Translations under genes and position numbers: made by a program
The notes under the pieces: model-generated
What the model was told of the DNA's origin: nothing
Databases searched by the model: none
What the model saw: only the letters and a program-made list of their open reading frames with translations
Part shown: in pieces, positions 43,901 through 52,130 of the stretch
Layout of the letters: each line of letters opens with the position of its first letter
Numbering within the stretch: the stretch's first letter is position 1
DNA from: Micromonospora chaiyaphumensis
GTDB lineage: Bacteria; Actinomycetota; Actinomycetes; Mycobacteriales; Micromonosporaceae
Assembly (NCBI RefSeq): GCF_900091435.1
Contig: NZ_FMCS01000001.1
Coordinates: 433,512-497,511 of the forward strand
Direction: 5' to 3'
Length of the DNA: 64,000 nt

Positions 43901-45740
43901 CACCGCCACCACCCTGGGCGCGGTGCTGCCGACCGCCCGGCCCACCCTGGTCACCGCGGCCCTGCTGCCCGGCACGACGGCCGGCACCGCCCGGATCGCC
44001 TACTGGATCGGCCGCGAGGCGGACGCGAACGGGGCGGCGGCCGGCGGCTGGACCGGCCCGTTCGAGCTGCCCGACCCGGTCAGCGCCGAGACCGCCGGGC
44101 TCGACGTGGCCCTGGCCGACCTGGACGGCGACGGCCGGCCCGAGCTGATCGTCGCCTACGCGGTGAACCGCGCCGGCCGCACCGACAACACGGTGTTCTA
44201 CCGGATCGGCTGGCGGCTGGACGAGACCGGCGCGGTCGCCGACGGCTGGACCGACTCGCTGCCCACCCCGATGCAGCTCGGCAACGTCAACGCGGTCGGC
44301 GTCGACGTGGTCGACCTGACCGGCGACCAGACCCCCGACCTGCTGGTCTTCGCCACCGGTGCGGTGGGCGGCGCGCCGGTGGCCCGCTACCTCACCGGGA
44401 AGGGCGTCAACCGGCGGGGCCGCGTCGTCGGCGGGTGGACCGCCGCGCGGCCGGTGCCGGACGAGGCGGCCTTCGCGACCGCGGACGGGGCCGGCGTGGC
44501 GGTCGCCGACATCACGGGCACCCGCCGTCCCGACCTCGTGGTGGCCCGGCGCAAGGGCGCCACCCTCACCTGGCGGGCCGCCTTCGACCTCGACCCGGAC
44601 GGTGTCCCGGTGAGCTGGACCGCCGCCCTCACGGCGACCGGCGCCGCCGACGCGGGCGCCCGGGGCTGCGCGGTCACCATCGCGGACCTGCGCGCCGACC
44701 TGGTCGCCGACCGGGCGAAGATGGGCGACGACTTCATGGCCGCGGCCGCCAACCACCAGGGCCGGCTCGCCCCGGCCCAGGCGCTGGCCCGCGACCACCA
44801 CCCGGCCCCGGTGGCGCTGGACGGCGCCGCCGCGGCGGTCCGCGAGACGGTCCGCCCGGAGACCGCCGTGGCCGGCGAGGTGCTGGCCGGGCTCACCCTC
44901 GGCGACGGTGACCTGGTCGACGCGCTGCCGGACAGCGGCGACCCGCTGCGCCGGCTGCTCGCCGGGGTCACCTTCGACGTGCCCGCCTACGAGCTGCTGC
45001 GCGGGCTGTCCCAGGAGCACGTGGTGCCGAACCTGCCGGCCGTCGCGCCGGAGACGATGACCGCGCTGGCCGCCAACCCGCGCTTCATCGAGGCGTTCCT
45101 GGTCGGGCTCAACCACGAGATGAGCCGGGAGATGTTGTGGCGGGAGTTCCCCGCCGACCCGAGGCAGACCTGGTTCCGGCAGTTCTGGGACGTCCGGGGC
45201 GCGGTGTCCGCGGGCGCGCCGCTGACCGACATCCCGCCGCTGACCGACGAGGCCTGGCGCAACGGGCCGCTCGGCAGTCACCTCACCGCTGTCGGCGCGC
45301 CCGGCGAGCAGTCGCTGGTGCTGGTCATCCGCGGGGAACTGCTACGCCGCTACCCCTCCACCGTGGTCACCATGCGGGCGGCCACCTGGACCGGCCCCGA
45401 GGAGCGCACCCCGACCGGGCCGGACGTGCTGCCCATCTTCAACGCCTGGCTCTCCCCCGACCTGCTCCTGTTCGGCTTCCCGTACACCGCCGAGGTGGCC
45501 CGTGGGGCGAACCGCAAGGCCGACGGCGCGGCCGGGCACTTCTTCGTGCTCCGCGAGCAGCCCGCCGCGCCCCGCTTCGGGGTGGACCTCACCGGCGACC
45601 CGCCGCCGCCGGACGCGGTGGTGTTCGCCGCCCGGCAGGGCCGCAACGCCGCCGACACCGCCCGCGCGGTGCTGCAACGCCCCGTCCTCCTGGCCCGCCA
45701 CGCCAGTGACCTGCTACCGACGCCGGAGAGCCAGTCATGA
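40935..45740 (+). CDS. Giant protein with propeller-like and FG-GAP-like repeats
   Basis: A 1601-residue protein. The N-terminal 550 residues (starting GGLRFLPWVRDGVARVV) are of unknown family. From about 599 a tectonin/PLL-like beta-propeller is suggested by repeated blades of the form FFVGAADGRLFERRRLGPD and VYVRTHDSRLFERSWDGD, and ELFAITADGRLTSWRWG. Three FG-GAP/VCBS-like repeats follow: VALADLDGDGRPELIVAY (near 1058), VDVVDLTGDQTPDLLVF (near 1122) and VAVADITGTRRPDLVVA (near 1188), the first with Asp-rich calcium-loop character. The C-terminal 300 residues contain FLVGLNHEMSREMLWREFP. Such repeats often bind glycans or ligands. Its stop overlaps the next ATG by 4 bases. Confidence 0.75.
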   Translation: MGGLRFLPWVRDGVARVVADTDPLAGALPRARAAVDLTVTALGTETATGATREITGTSTALLHGPGDVVGVDPDEVIRSFPAPGAENVEVSMFAAVEFDRPDLPWLYTPARPDANGGLRPWLVLVVVPVDGGGELRTEAGQALPRLATTVRQLPALAESWAWAHAQVLVITEDEDVAAVIATAPERTLSRLVCPRRLAAGAEYLAAVVPAFEAGVRAGLGEPVADSGPLAPAWGPGSAHPGPDDAVLLPVYHHWTFRTGPDGDFESLARRLRARPLPADVGRQPVDIAAPGGGLPAQAQEGVEGRSVLGFEGALASPAMTPTAWADDVRTAWQGALTGLLRHSADRLTPPLYGDLHSQETQLPAPGAEPRWLAGLNLDPRHRAAAALGTQVVQRHQEDLAAAAWQRAAEIREANEQLRRGQAARDTAEALYARRVDPDAPGATVGDDRLVALTRPVHDLVEVPQPGLAADAAEPLDRRLAGNPGAAAATSASVRRLLRPRGPLARRVDTDGAAALTRLAGGASAVPAARVPAGGAVLDTLVSDGRGVGDLTRAVIEAAAANPWWHTGGTGVRALAAPATALAADDPVTRVVTNGGDLLTGDRFFVGAADGRLFERRRLGPDRWVWRDHGAPPGTAVATSGAVLAPGRVYVRTHDSRLFERSWDGDRWVWADCGAPAGGVHSRPAAGGGLIYVLGGDTALWRFDPTARSWTSLGTPVGGNERLWGTPRPSFVGVLVATSSNRLFAHNGQWRGFTGPATWGSPAAEHLYPNRQYGIEYVTPDGRLVSLFSDGSTYLHDPAPDGRRVVSLAQEAAPFGNEEELAIVTLAASTANSADVRLMTRYLWYHDIQERYLWAWRTETTQVPPGGFGAHRPGPLVGDSRNGELFAITADGRLTSWRWGYPAPTAWVDHGTPADPRGSGPADAPAPAHVRFAPKVGLLSSLVFTHTVTQGAGSRPRTQVAHSLAEDGAVREPALTAAVDGPAVPAVARATATTLGAVLPTARPTLVTAALLPGTTAGTARIAYWIGREADANGAAAGGWTGPFELPDPVSAETAGLDVALADLDGDGRPELIVAYAVNRAGRTDNTVFYRIGWRLDETGAVADGWTDSLPTPMQLGNVNAVGVDVVDLTGDQTPDLLVFATGAVGGAPVARYLTGKGVNRRGRVVGGWTAARPVPDEAAFATADGAGVAVADITGTRRPDLVVARRKGATLTWRAAFDLDPDGVPVSWTAALTATGAADAGARGCAVTIADLRADLVADRAKMGDDFMAAAANHQGRLAPAQALARDHHPAPVALDGAAAAVRETVRPETAVAGEVLAGLTLGDGDLVDALPDSGDPLRRLLAGVTFDVPAYELLRGLSQEHVVPNLPAVAPETMTALAANPRFIEAFLVGLNHEMSREMLWREFPADPRQTWFRQFWDVRGAVSAGAPLTDIPPLTDEAWRNGPLGSHLTAVGAPGEQSLVLVIRGELLRRYPSTVVTMRAATWTGPEERTPTGPDVLPIFNAWLSPDLLLFGFPYTAEVARGANRKADGAAGHFFVLREQPAAPRFGVDLTGDPPPPDAVVFAARQGRNAADTARAVLQRPVLLARHASDLLPTPESQS

Positions 45741-48700
45741 GCACCTCGACGTACGCCGCCGACCGGCCGCCGCTGTCCGGCGCGCTGACCGGAACCCCGT
45801 GGACGCTGACCGCCGCCGCCCCGGCCGTCCTGCTGCCGGTGCGCCTGGAGACCCGGTTCGCCGGCGCCACCCTGAAGATCCGGGTCTACCCGGACCAGAT
45901 CCACGTGGACGACCACGAGCCCGGGCTGACCGCCGAGGAGATCACGGCCGGCCGGGCGTACTGGGGGGACGGGCTGCCGGACGGGCCGACCGGGACCCCG
46001 GACGAGGCGGCCTGGACCGACCTCGTCCGCCGCTTCGGCGCGCCCCGGGCCGGCTGGATCGCCCGGGTCCTCGAACCCGTCGGCGGGGTCTTCCCCGACC
46101 CGCTGACCCGCACCGGCCCCTGGTGCGAGCCGGCCCGGGCCCGGCTGCTGCCCACCCAGTGGTACGCGGTCGGCCGCACCGCCGGCGGCACGCTTTTCAG
46201 CGGCACGTCCGACCCGGTGACCCGAGACCTGGCGGTCGGCCCCAGCCCGGTGCCCGCCGCCGCGGCCGGCACCATCGATCCCTCGGACGAGGCGCTGCCG
46301 ATCGACGGCGGGATGCGCTGGACGGTCGACTTCGCCGCCGCCAAGGCCGCCGGCATGGCGTTCACCGTGACCGTGCCGCTGGACGCCAAGGGCGTGCCGG
46401 AGCGGATCGAGCGGCTCGTGGTGTTCGGCCTCGACGCCGCCACCGGCCCGGCCGGCTCGGCCCGCGCGCTGGCCCGGCTGCTGGAGGCGCACGCCGCCAC
46501 CGACGGGCTGGCCTTCCTCGCGCCCGACAGCCCGACCAACAACACCGGCACGGACGCGCCGGCCGCCGCGCCGACCGCCGGGGCCGTGTCCACCGCGGAC
46601 AGCGCCGCCGGGGCCGCCGCGCCCGAGGCGGCCGCCGCGCTGGCCGCCGCCGCGCTCGGCGTCCCGCTGACCGCCGCGCCGGACGACGCCCTCGCCGCGG
46701 CCCGCCGGGCCCCGGCCCGCGCCGGCGCGCCCACCGGACTGGCCCGCGGCGGCGGCGCCACCGCCGTCGAGCGGCCCGCCGGGCGGCTGGTCCGCCGGCT
46801 GCTCTGGCCCGCCAGCTTCGGGAGCCTGCTGCGCCACCTGCTGCCGGTGGCCACCCCGGCCGAGCGGGCCGCGGTCCGCGCGCACTTCGTGGAGCACGTC
46901 CACGCCGAGGGCCCGCTGCCGACGCTGCGGATCGGCCGGCAGCCGTACGGGCTGCTGCCGGTGGCCAGCCTGCGGGACTGGCAGCCGGCCGGTCCGGGCG
47001 AGGCGAAGGCCGTCGCGCTGCTCACCAACCTGTGGCGCAAGGTCTGGCTCGCCTCCCCGGTGCCGCGCATCGTGCCCGGCCTGGCCGACCCGGAGGCCAC
47101 CCTGCTGGAGATCCTCGGCACCGACGCCCGGGTGCTGGAGGTGCGGGCCCGCAGCATGCTCGGCAACGAGTACGTGAGCTGGCTGTGGCGCTTCGCCCGG
47201 CTGGGCCTCGGCCCGGACTGGCGGGAGCAGGTGGTCGAACCGGCCCGCGACCTGCTCGCCGCGCTCGGGCTGGGCGGACCCACGGACCCGCGGCTGTCCC
47301 TGGCCGTCTTCGCGAAGCAGGCGTACGCGCTGGGCACCCCGCTGCTGGACGGGCCGGGCGCGCCCCGGGCCGGGCGGGTGCGGGCGTACCTGGACGCGCT
47401 GGCCGCGGTCGGGCTGCGCGGCGACCAGGTGCCCGCCGCACCCGGTGACGGGCCGGTGCCGCTGTTCCACCGGCTGCTGCGGGCCGCCCTGATCGCCGAG
47501 CACTCGGCCGCCGCGGACGCCTTCGCCGCCGAGGCGAACCTGCCCGGCGCGGCGGAGCTGCCCGAGCCGGAACTGGTCGACATCCGCCCGCGCGAGCGCA
47601 CCCCCGTGCTGCGCCGGCGGCTCGCCCTGCCGGTGCCCGGCACCGACCAGACCGTCGGCGCCTACCTGGCCGGCACCTCGGCGGACCCGCGGCAGGTGCG
47701 GGCGACCGCCGACCTGCGGGACTTCCGCACCGCGCTGACAGGGCTGCGCGACGCCCTCGACGACGGCCTGCCCGCCGCCGGCCTGCACCGGCACGTGGCC
47801 GGCACGCTCGGGCTGGCCAGCCACCGCCTGGACGCCTGGATCACCTCGCTGGCCACCCGCCGGCTCGCCCAGGTGGCCGCCGGCCCGGCACCCGGCGTGC
47901 ACGTCGGCGGCTACGGCTGGGTGGTCGACCTGACGCCGGCCGGCAAGCCGGCCATGGTGGCCCGGCCGGCGGACATCCCGGAGTCGGTGGCCCCGCCGAC
48001 CCTGCCGCTCGCCCCCGCCGGGGCCGGCCACGTGCACGCGCCCTCCCCCGCGCAGGCGGTGACCGCCGCGGTGCTGCGCAGCGCGTCGCGCAGCCACGGC
48101 GGTGACAAGGCCCTCGCGGTGGAACTCTCCTCCCGCCGGGTCCGCCTCGCCGAACAGCTCCTCGACGGCGTCCGCGCTGGGCAGAGCCTCGGGGCGCTGC
48201 TCGGCTACCGCTTCGAGCGCGGCCTGCACGACCACCCCGCCGGCCCGTGGGACCAGCTGCTGCCGGTGCTGCGCCGGCTCGCCCCGGTCCGCGCGCACCG
48301 GGTGGACCCCGCCGACGACGGCCGCACCCGGGTCGCGGTCACCGTCGAGTCGACGGCCACCGTGGACGGCCTGGAGCTGCACCGGCTGCACACCGCCGGC
48401 GGGCTCGACGGCTGGCTGGCTGCCCGGCCGGCCGGCGAACGCGCCGCCGTCCGGGACGTGCTCGCCGACCTGGCCGACGCGGTCGACGCGGTCTCCGACA
48501 CCCTGCTCGCCGAGAGCGTGCACCAGCTCGCCCTGGGCGACGCGAACCGGGCCGCCGCGGCCGTGGACGCCGCCTCCGGCGCCGCCACCAACCCACCCGA
48601 GCTGCACGTCACCCGCACCCCCGCGACCGGGACGGCACTGACCCACCGGGTGCTGCTGCTGGTCAACGTGGACACCCGCTTCGACCGGCTCCGCCAGGAC

Positions 48701-50251
48701 TGGCCGGCCGCCCGCGGCCACCACCCGCGGCTCGCCGGCGCCGCCCTGGACGCCCTCGCCAGCATGCTGCTGCCGCCCTCCTTCCGGGTGTTCTGGCGCT
48801 ACCGGTGGCACGCTCCGGACGGGGTCACCGCCACCGTCTGGCGGCCGGCCAGCCTGGACCGGATGCAGATTCCCGCGGTGGACCTGCTGGCCGCGCCGCC
48901 GCACCCCGGCCGGCCCGACGACGCCGAGCTGGACCGGCGGATCGCGCTGGACGCCTGGGGCCCGCTGCGCCCGGCCGACGTCGGCGACGACTGGACCCTC
49001 GAACTGGACTACGACCGGGATCCCGGCTGGCCGCTGGAGCGGGTCAGCCTCGCCGAGTTCCTGCACGCGGTCACCGTGCTGCGCGACCTGTTCGGCCGGT
49101 CCCGTCCGGCGGCCGCCGCGGACCTCGGCGACGACCCGTCGGTCCCGCCCCAGATGGACGCCACCACCAAGGCGCAGGCCGACGAGACCTGGCAGGCGGC
49201 CCGGCAGGCGGTCGCCGGGCTGGCCGCGCTGCCGGCGCCCGACGCGGCCGGCTGGGACGAGGCGGCAGCGCGGACCCTGCTCACCGTGGCCGCGGGCCTC
49301 GGCGTCGTCGGCGCGGTGCCCCCGCCCGCCCGGCCGGGCGCGGCGGGCGCCGTCGCGGACACCGCGGCCGCCGCCCGGTTCGAGCTGGACCGCCGGCTCG
49401 CCGCGCACTGCCGGGTCGTCGCCGACCTGCACGACCGCGTCCCCTGCCCGCCCGGCGGCTGCACCTGCGACCCGGCCACCGACTTCGACCGGCCCGACGT
49501 CCCGCCGACCCGCCGCCTTGAGGCCCAGATCGCCCGGCTGCGCGCCCTGCTCGGCCCGGACCTGCCGGTGCTGCCCAAGGCGCTCGCGCCGGAGCCGGCC
49601 CGGCTCGCCACCGCCCTGGCCGCCAGCGACGCGCTCCAGGGCGGGTCACCCCATCCGGTACGCCGCTGGCTGTCCCGCTACGGCCGGGTCCGCCCCGCCG
49701 TCGGCCGGCTGCAGGAGGTGCTCACCAGCGCCGACGCGCTGGACGCCGGGGGCGTCGTGAAGGTGCCCGCCACGGTCACGGTGGCGCAACTGCCGTACAC
49801 CTCGGGTGACCGCTGGGTCGGCGAGGCGGCGCCGAGGGCCGGCGCCGAGCCGCTGTCGCTCGTGGTGGTCGCCCCCGGCGGGATCGACCCGGCCCGCCCC
49901 GTGCAGGGCGTCGTGGTCGACGAGTGGACCGAGGTGGTGCCGGCCGAGAAGGTGCAGACCGGGCTCACGTTCGAGTACGACGCGCCCGGCGCGGCCGCCC
50001 CGCAGGCCGTGCTGCTCGGCCTGGCCCCGCAGAACGCGACGACCTGGCAGCCGGCGGGCCTCGTCCAGGTGCTGGACGAGGCGCTGGACCTGGCGCTGGC
50101 CCGGGCCGTCGACCTCGACTCGCTCGGCGCGGCCGGGCAGTTCCTGCCCGCGCTCTACCTCCCCACCAACGTGGCCGAGACGACGACCACCACCGACTTC
50201 GTGCCGGACGCGACGCTGACCCCGCAGGGCGGACAGGAGGCCAACCGATGA
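45737..50251 (+). CDS. Giant protein of unknown function (LETRF type)
   Basis: A 1504-residue protein, Ala-rich and mostly helical in its centre, with no signal peptide or membrane helix. Recognisable conserved-looking stretches are VLLPVRLETRF and IRVYPDQIHVDDHEPGLT near the N-terminus, LPTLRIGRQPYGLLPVAS near 400, and GVVVDEWTEVVPAEKVQTG plus TFEYDAPGAAAPQAVLLGL near the C-terminus. Similar segments occur, to my memory, in uncharacterised large bacterial proteins encoded beside relatives of the flanking genes, but I cannot name a family. It is translationally coupled on both sides (ATGA overlaps of 4 bases). Confidence 0.7.
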   Translation: MSTSTYAADRPPLSGALTGTPWTLTAAAPAVLLPVRLETRFAGATLKIRVYPDQIHVDDHEPGLTAEEITAGRAYWGDGLPDGPTGTPDEAAWTDLVRRFGAPRAGWIARVLEPVGGVFPDPLTRTGPWCEPARARLLPTQWYAVGRTAGGTLFSGTSDPVTRDLAVGPSPVPAAAAGTIDPSDEALPIDGGMRWTVDFAAAKAAGMAFTVTVPLDAKGVPERIERLVVFGLDAATGPAGSARALARLLEAHAATDGLAFLAPDSPTNNTGTDAPAAAPTAGAVSTADSAAGAAAPEAAAALAAAALGVPLTAAPDDALAAARRAPARAGAPTGLARGGGATAVERPAGRLVRRLLWPASFGSLLRHLLPVATPAERAAVRAHFVEHVHAEGPLPTLRIGRQPYGLLPVASLRDWQPAGPGEAKAVALLTNLWRKVWLASPVPRIVPGLADPEATLLEILGTDARVLEVRARSMLGNEYVSWLWRFARLGLGPDWREQVVEPARDLLAALGLGGPTDPRLSLAVFAKQAYALGTPLLDGPGAPRAGRVRAYLDALAAVGLRGDQVPAAPGDGPVPLFHRLLRAALIAEHSAAADAFAAEANLPGAAELPEPELVDIRPRERTPVLRRRLALPVPGTDQTVGAYLAGTSADPRQVRATADLRDFRTALTGLRDALDDGLPAAGLHRHVAGTLGLASHRLDAWITSLATRRLAQVAAGPAPGVHVGGYGWVVDLTPAGKPAMVARPADIPESVAPPTLPLAPAGAGHVHAPSPAQAVTAAVLRSASRSHGGDKALAVELSSRRVRLAEQLLDGVRAGQSLGALLGYRFERGLHDHPAGPWDQLLPVLRRLAPVRAHRVDPADDGRTRVAVTVESTATVDGLELHRLHTAGGLDGWLAARPAGERAAVRDVLADLADAVDAVSDTLLAESVHQLALGDANRAAAAVDAASGAATNPPELHVTRTPATGTALTHRVLLLVNVDTRFDRLRQDWPAARGHHPRLAGAALDALASMLLPPSFRVFWRYRWHAPDGVTATVWRPASLDRMQIPAVDLLAAPPHPGRPDDAELDRRIALDAWGPLRPADVGDDWTLELDYDRDPGWPLERVSLAEFLHAVTVLRDLFGRSRPAAAADLGDDPSVPPQMDATTKAQADETWQAARQAVAGLAALPAPDAAGWDEAAARTLLTVAAGLGVVGAVPPPARPGAAGAVADTAAAARFELDRRLAAHCRVVADLHDRVPCPPGGCTCDPATDFDRPDVPPTRRLEAQIARLRALLGPDLPVLPKALAPEPARLATALAASDALQGGSPHPVRRWLSRYGRVRPAVGRLQEVLTSADALDAGGVVKVPATVTVAQLPYTSGDRWVGEAAPRAGAEPLSLVVVAPGGIDPARPVQGVVVDEWTEVVPAEKVQTGLTFEYDAPGAAAPQAVLLGLAPQNATTWQPAGLVQVLDEALDLALARAVDLDSLGAAGQFLPALYLPTNVAETTTTTDFVPDATLTPQGGQEANR

Positions 50252-52089
50252 CCACCGTCGAGGAGCCGCGCACGGTCACCGAGGCTCCCTCGGTGACCAC
50301 CTGGACCCGGCTGGAGCCGCGGACCCGCCGGGCCGACCTGGCGCCGGCCGTGGACGCCCGGATCGCCGACCCGCTCTGGCTGCTCGCCCGGCAGTGGCAG
50401 CTCGGCGAGTTCACCGGGGAGGACGCCGGTTCCCCGGTCACGGCCCGGGTGCACGCCGAGGTCGCCCGGTTCACCCGCTACCGGCCCGGCCCGTACGCCG
50501 GTGCTGTGGGGCTGCCCGCCGGGGTGCCGTGGGAGGCGCTGGTGGAGCGGGAGCCCGCGGCGACCGCCGGGGACCTGCGCCACGCCGTGGAGAGCGGCCA
50601 GCAACTGCTGCGGCTGCTGGCCGCCGCCGGAGCCGGCGAGCTGGCCGGCCGGGTGTGCGCGGCGTACCCGGTGCCGGCGACACCGCCCGACGGCGCCTCG
50701 GCGGCCGACCCGGAGACCGTCGGCTACCTGCGCATCGCCGCCGGCCGGGTGCCGCACGGCGACCTCGCGCTGCGGGCCTGCGCCGAGGGGCGGTTCGCCC
50801 GCGAGGTCGCGGTGCCGGCGGCGCTCGCCACCGCCGTGGACCGCGCCGTCGCCGACTGGTACGCCTGGCTGGGCGTCCCCGCGCGGCCCGCCGGTCCCCG
50901 CCCCGGCTACCTGCTGCAGCTGCCCGCCGTGCTGGCGCCCGGCGCTACCCGGCCGGCCGCGCCGCCGTGGCCGCCGGCCGACTTCACGCCGCTGTACAGC
51001 ACCCCCGGGCTGGAGGGGCCGGCGTGGCTGCGGGAGCGGCTGGAGCACGAGGCGGCCGTCGCCGCGCACGACGGGCGGGCCGAACTGGTCCTCACCGCCC
51101 ACGAGTACGACGGGAACCGGCTGGACTGGTACCACTTCGACCACGAGCCGGGCACCACGCTGGAGGCCCGTCCGGCCGTCCAGGACGTCGTGAAGGTGCT
51201 GCTGCCGACCCCGGTCGCGTACGCCGGCATGCCGTCCACCCGGTTCTGGGAGCTGGAGGACGCCCGGGTCAACCTGGCCGGCATCGGCGCCGGCGCGGGC
51301 GACCTGGCCCGCATGTTCGTGCTGGAGTACGGCCTGGTCTACGCCAACGACCACTTCCTGCTCCCGCTCGAGCTGCCGGTCGGCTCGGCCACCCGGGTGC
51401 GCTCGCTGCTGGTCACCGACACCTTCGGCACCCAGACGCTGGTGCCGGCCGCCCCCGAGGGCGTGGCCCTGTTCCGCCCGGCCGGGGCGACCGGTGGCGG
51501 GGCGGCCGACGTGCTCGTCCTGCCGGCCACCGCGGCCGCCACCCTGGACTCGGCGCCCGTGGAGGAGGTCCGGCTCGGCCGGGACGAGACGGCCAACCTG
51601 GCCTGGGCCATCGAGCGGACGGTCACCGGCGCCACCGGCCGGCCGATCGACCGGACCGCCCAGGTGGGCCGGGCCGCCGTGCCGCCGCGCCCGCCGGCCG
51701 ACCCCGACGCGGACGTGCCCGCGCTGTCGTACGCCTTCGCCACCACGGTGCCGGAGAACTGGGTGCCGCTGCTGCCCGGCCCCACGCAGGACCGCCCCGA
51801 CGTGGTCCGGCTGCGCCGGGTTCCCCTGCAACAGCCGAACCGGGACGGCGCGCCGGTCGCGGTGACCGGCCACAGCCGGCTGCTCGACTGGCGCGAGCGG
51901 GACGGCCACCTCGTCGAGCTGGCCTTCCCCGAGGAGGAGGTGCCCCGCGCCGGCAGCCGGCTGCTGCGCCGCTGGCAGCTGGCCCGGTGGGCCGACGGGT
52001 CGGTGCACCTCTGGCTCGGCCGTACCCGGCACGGCGGCGCGGGCGAGGTCTCCAGCGGCCTGCGCTACGACACCGTCCAACCGCGCTGA
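50248..52089 (+). CDS. Protein of unknown function (ARQWQLGEF type)
   Basis: A 613-residue soluble protein. The N-terminus has the striking motif TWTRLEPRTRRADLAPAVDA, then IADPLWLLARQWQLGEFTGE and DAGSP, which I associate with uncharacterised proteins found with partners of the preceding type. Other notable segments are YDGNRLDWYHFDHEPGTTL and MPSTRFWELEDARVNLAGIG. The last 130 residues are rich in beta-prone stretches. No enzyme motif is visible. It overlaps the preceding gene by 4 bases and is followed by a 41-base gap with a GGAGAACTG ribosome binding site for the next gene. Confidence 0.7.
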   Translation: MTTVEEPRTVTEAPSVTTWTRLEPRTRRADLAPAVDARIADPLWLLARQWQLGEFTGEDAGSPVTARVHAEVARFTRYRPGPYAGAVGLPAGVPWEALVEREPAATAGDLRHAVESGQQLLRLLAAAGAGELAGRVCAAYPVPATPPDGASAADPETVGYLRIAAGRVPHGDLALRACAEGRFAREVAVPAALATAVDRAVADWYAWLGVPARPAGPRPGYLLQLPAVLAPGATRPAAPPWPPADFTPLYSTPGLEGPAWLRERLEHEAAVAAHDGRAELVLTAHEYDGNRLDWYHFDHEPGTTLEARPAVQDVVKVLLPTPVAYAGMPSTRFWELEDARVNLAGIGAGAGDLARMFVLEYGLVYANDHFLLPLELPVGSATRVRSLLVTDTFGTQTLVPAAPEGVALFRPAGATGGGAADVLVLPATAAATLDSAPVEEVRLGRDETANLAWAIERTVTGATGRPIDRTAQVGRAAVPPRPPADPDADVPALSYAFATTVPENWVPLLPGPTQDRPDVVRLRRVPLQQPNRDGAPVAVTGHSRLLDWRERDGHLVELAFPEEEVPRAGSRLLRRWQLARWADGSVHLWLGRTRHGGAGEVSSGLRYDTVQPR

Positions 52090-52130
52090 CCATCCCGCCC
52101 GCGACCGACACAGACAGCGGAGAACTGCTC

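Noticed and set aside
40770..45281. Long minus-strand open frame opposite the propeller protein
   Set aside because: Low-complexity shadow of a gene with clear domains on the other strand.
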